Below are positions 19,001 through 20,494 of a stretch of 20,494 nt of DNA, in pieces (position 1 is the stretch's first letter; each line of letters opens with the position of its first letter). The stretch comes from Paramecium octaurelia (Eukaryota > Ciliophora > Oligohymenophorea > Peniculida > Parameciidae): contig CAJJDP010000191.1 in the NCBI GenBank assembly GCA_905182995.1, positions 23,524 to 44,017 of the forward strand. Direction: 5' to 3'. The translations under genes and the position numbers were made by a program. Under the pieces are notes generated by a model, which had not been told where the DNA came from, searched no databases, and saw only the letters and a program-made list of their open reading frames with translations.

Positions 19001-20494
19001 TCTTTAGTTACATTTTTCATGGGTTGTAAATGATGGTTCCAAATTTGAACATAATAAATTAACACACTGATTTGATGAATCCTAAAAGTAGCATTCATTA
19101 CCAAATTAATCTTTATAACATTAAGTTTTCTTTGCTAAAGGACAAGAAAAGGGAAGGTCTACACATTAAATTCTATCTACTTTTACAGTACAACTCTTAT
19201 TTAAATAATAGGATTCGCATAGTTAATGAGTGTTATTAGAAATATTAGCTTAAGTGCAATCTTCTACGCATTGATTATTATTGCTATTCCATTAACAGTT
19301 AGTTAACCAACTGTCGCATTCTGTTTGATCAATTGAAGTACTTGTTTTATTTGAACATGTTTTCTCTAAACATTGAGTACCATCCCAAAAGCAAGGAATA
19401 CCTTATGAATTGCTCGTATTTAAGCACAAGAGGTTATCAGAGTAATTGCTACAATCACTAATAGTTTAACAGGTTGAACCATCCCAAAAACACTTTGTAT
19501 TAAATATAGTACAGTCTCCAATTATTGTTAACTACGAACAATCAAGTAATTAACATCCCAAATCATTTAATGACATACATGAATCCTTCCAACTTTGACA
19601 TGATGAATGGGTCCAGGTTGATATTAATTGAGTTGCAGCATCACAATAATTTATACAAGCATTAGAATTCCAATAACAGTCGATATTATCTATTGTTTTT
19701 ACACAAGCCTCTTTATATGTGTAATTTGAACATTATTATTATTTGAGAGTGCACTTTGAGCTCATTGTTAATTAGATTGTTTAGTAGATATTATTACCAT
19801 TACAATCCTCATGTGATTAAGGTGAAGTCATGCTAGCAAGACTACAGTATTTATTATTGGAACATTTAGTATTATAAAATGAACACCAATAGCATTTTGT
19901 TAAAAATGGTTTAATAGAACCATAACTGTTTTCACAATCAGATTATATTATATGATCTGAACAAACTTTGTTCTTGCAAGAGCCGCTGATCCACCAACAT
20001 CTTTCTCCATAAGCAGTTTTTGCTGAATTACATATTGCAGATGAATTAATAGAATCACAATAAAGAAAAGCACATCCTTTGCCTTGAGTGAAATTTAATC
20101 TGCAACACGTGCTATTACTTAATAAGCATTCCCGATTAGTCGTTGCAGTTGTGTTAAGCTCACAATTAATCGAATTTACACACTTACCATCTTACCATTA
20201 ACACTTATTAGAAAAACATTATTATATTAAACTTATAGATGAACAGTCACCTGAGAAACCCTTACAACCAGTTACATCATATACACAATTAAAACCCCAA
20301 TTATAACAAATTAATTACGAAAGGGTATAAGTGGAATTTAAATGAGAGCATAATCTATCTTAGCAAGTGTTATTCGATTGATTATATCCGCACCTTTATC
20401 CATTCTGGGTACTTGATGAATTACAAAGAGATTAGGAGCCTACTTACAAGCTGCATGAAGTCAATATTACACAGCAATTACAGTTTGTATCATA
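16029..20494 (-). CDS. Large cysteine-rich surface-antigen-like multi-pass membrane protein, 5' end outside window, one frameshift
   Basis: The frame is open from the right edge (TAT at 20494) to about 17570, nearly 975 codons, then one base out of register to TGA at 16031-16029, about 512 codons more. TAA and TAG encode Gln throughout. Domains in order: (1) about 740 residues of Cys-rich repeats with C.W.{4-7}C motifs (CYWNSNAC, CFWDGSTC, CFWDGTQC, CQWNSNNNQC, CFWNEDKSIC, CVWIDEKC), as in Paramecium surface-antigen (immobilisation antigen) repeats; (2) three CDDGN units at about 18110, 17931 and 17749 (ECDDGNYLPYDGCYKC, LCDDGNQIEFDGCFNC, QCDDGNIQNNDGC) with furin-like spacers; (3) a Cys-poor segment; (4) about seven or eight hydrophobic helices, e.g. 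IVLYIILVVSGIAF, ISLLALITLLINLFLIILF and FTLILIFTLAIDIY. It is likely a plasma-membrane or ciliary surface protein, ligand unknown. The shift is in a three-base homopolymer at 17570-17572; one extra T in the coding strand gives FQLTFSEQVRL. Splicing out a 20-nt GTC..AAG segment is a weaker alternative. Confidence 0.88.

Noticed and set aside
18724..19029. + strand ORF of 101 codons
   Set aside because: Antisense shadow of the Cys-rich repeat region.
1..20494. CRISPR array, bacterial operon, telomeric repeats
   Set aside because: No spaced short repeats, no ribosome-binding-site pattern with bacterial code use, and no G/C-rich telomere repeat anywhere in the window.

Overview
The window looks like nuclear DNA of a ciliate, most probably a Paramecium species. 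The DNA is very AT-rich. The clear reading frames stay open only if TAA and TAG are read as glutamine and TGA is the sole stop. The best gene has ten spliceosomal introns of 21-30 nt. One segment has the TA-bounded ends of a Paramecium internal eliminated sequence (IES). The species is not determined.

Layout: 1-482 is gene-free. 483-2310 (+) holds faint remains of a hybrid histidine kinase. 2330-4239 (-) is a B-box-like/TPR repeat gene in which eight consecutive TPR exons are exactly 102 nt (34 codons) each. 4619-5191 (-) is a broken unknown ORF. 5546-7495 (+) is a decayed cysteine-rich membrane-protein gene. 7500-10285 is nearly gene-free, with one GC-raised structured patch at 7555-7690. 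10286-10849 (-) encodes a small secreted protein with a discoidin (F5/8 type C)-like pattern, repeated at 11624-12187. 12583-12770 is a sharp GC-rich island with strong hairpins and no convincing ORF, a candidate structured RNA. 12791-15721 is a 1,465-bp non-coding segment present twice. 16029-20494 (-) is a large gene, running off the right edge, for a cysteine-rich, surface-antigen-like multi-pass membrane protein.

Two long direct duplications (9888-11223 with 11226-12477, and 12791-14255 with 14257-15721) each meet at a single 'n'. They are best read as overlapping contigs laid end to end, not biological tandem repeats, so the real locus is about 2.7 kb shorter and the discoidin-like gene is probably single copy. 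The first overlap is informative. The left copy carries an extra 87-bp TA-bounded segment that the right copy lacks, with one TA left at the junction, as expected for an IES-retained and an IES-excised form of the same locus.

The two large genes each carry one apparent single-base frameshift in a homopolymer, which may be sequence error. The intact and decayed cysteine-rich genes share the CDDGN repeat family, and together with the other broken genes and long non-coding stretches they suggest a low-constraint region such as a chromosome end or MIC-derived DNA; this is inference. The genes do not form an obvious pathway.
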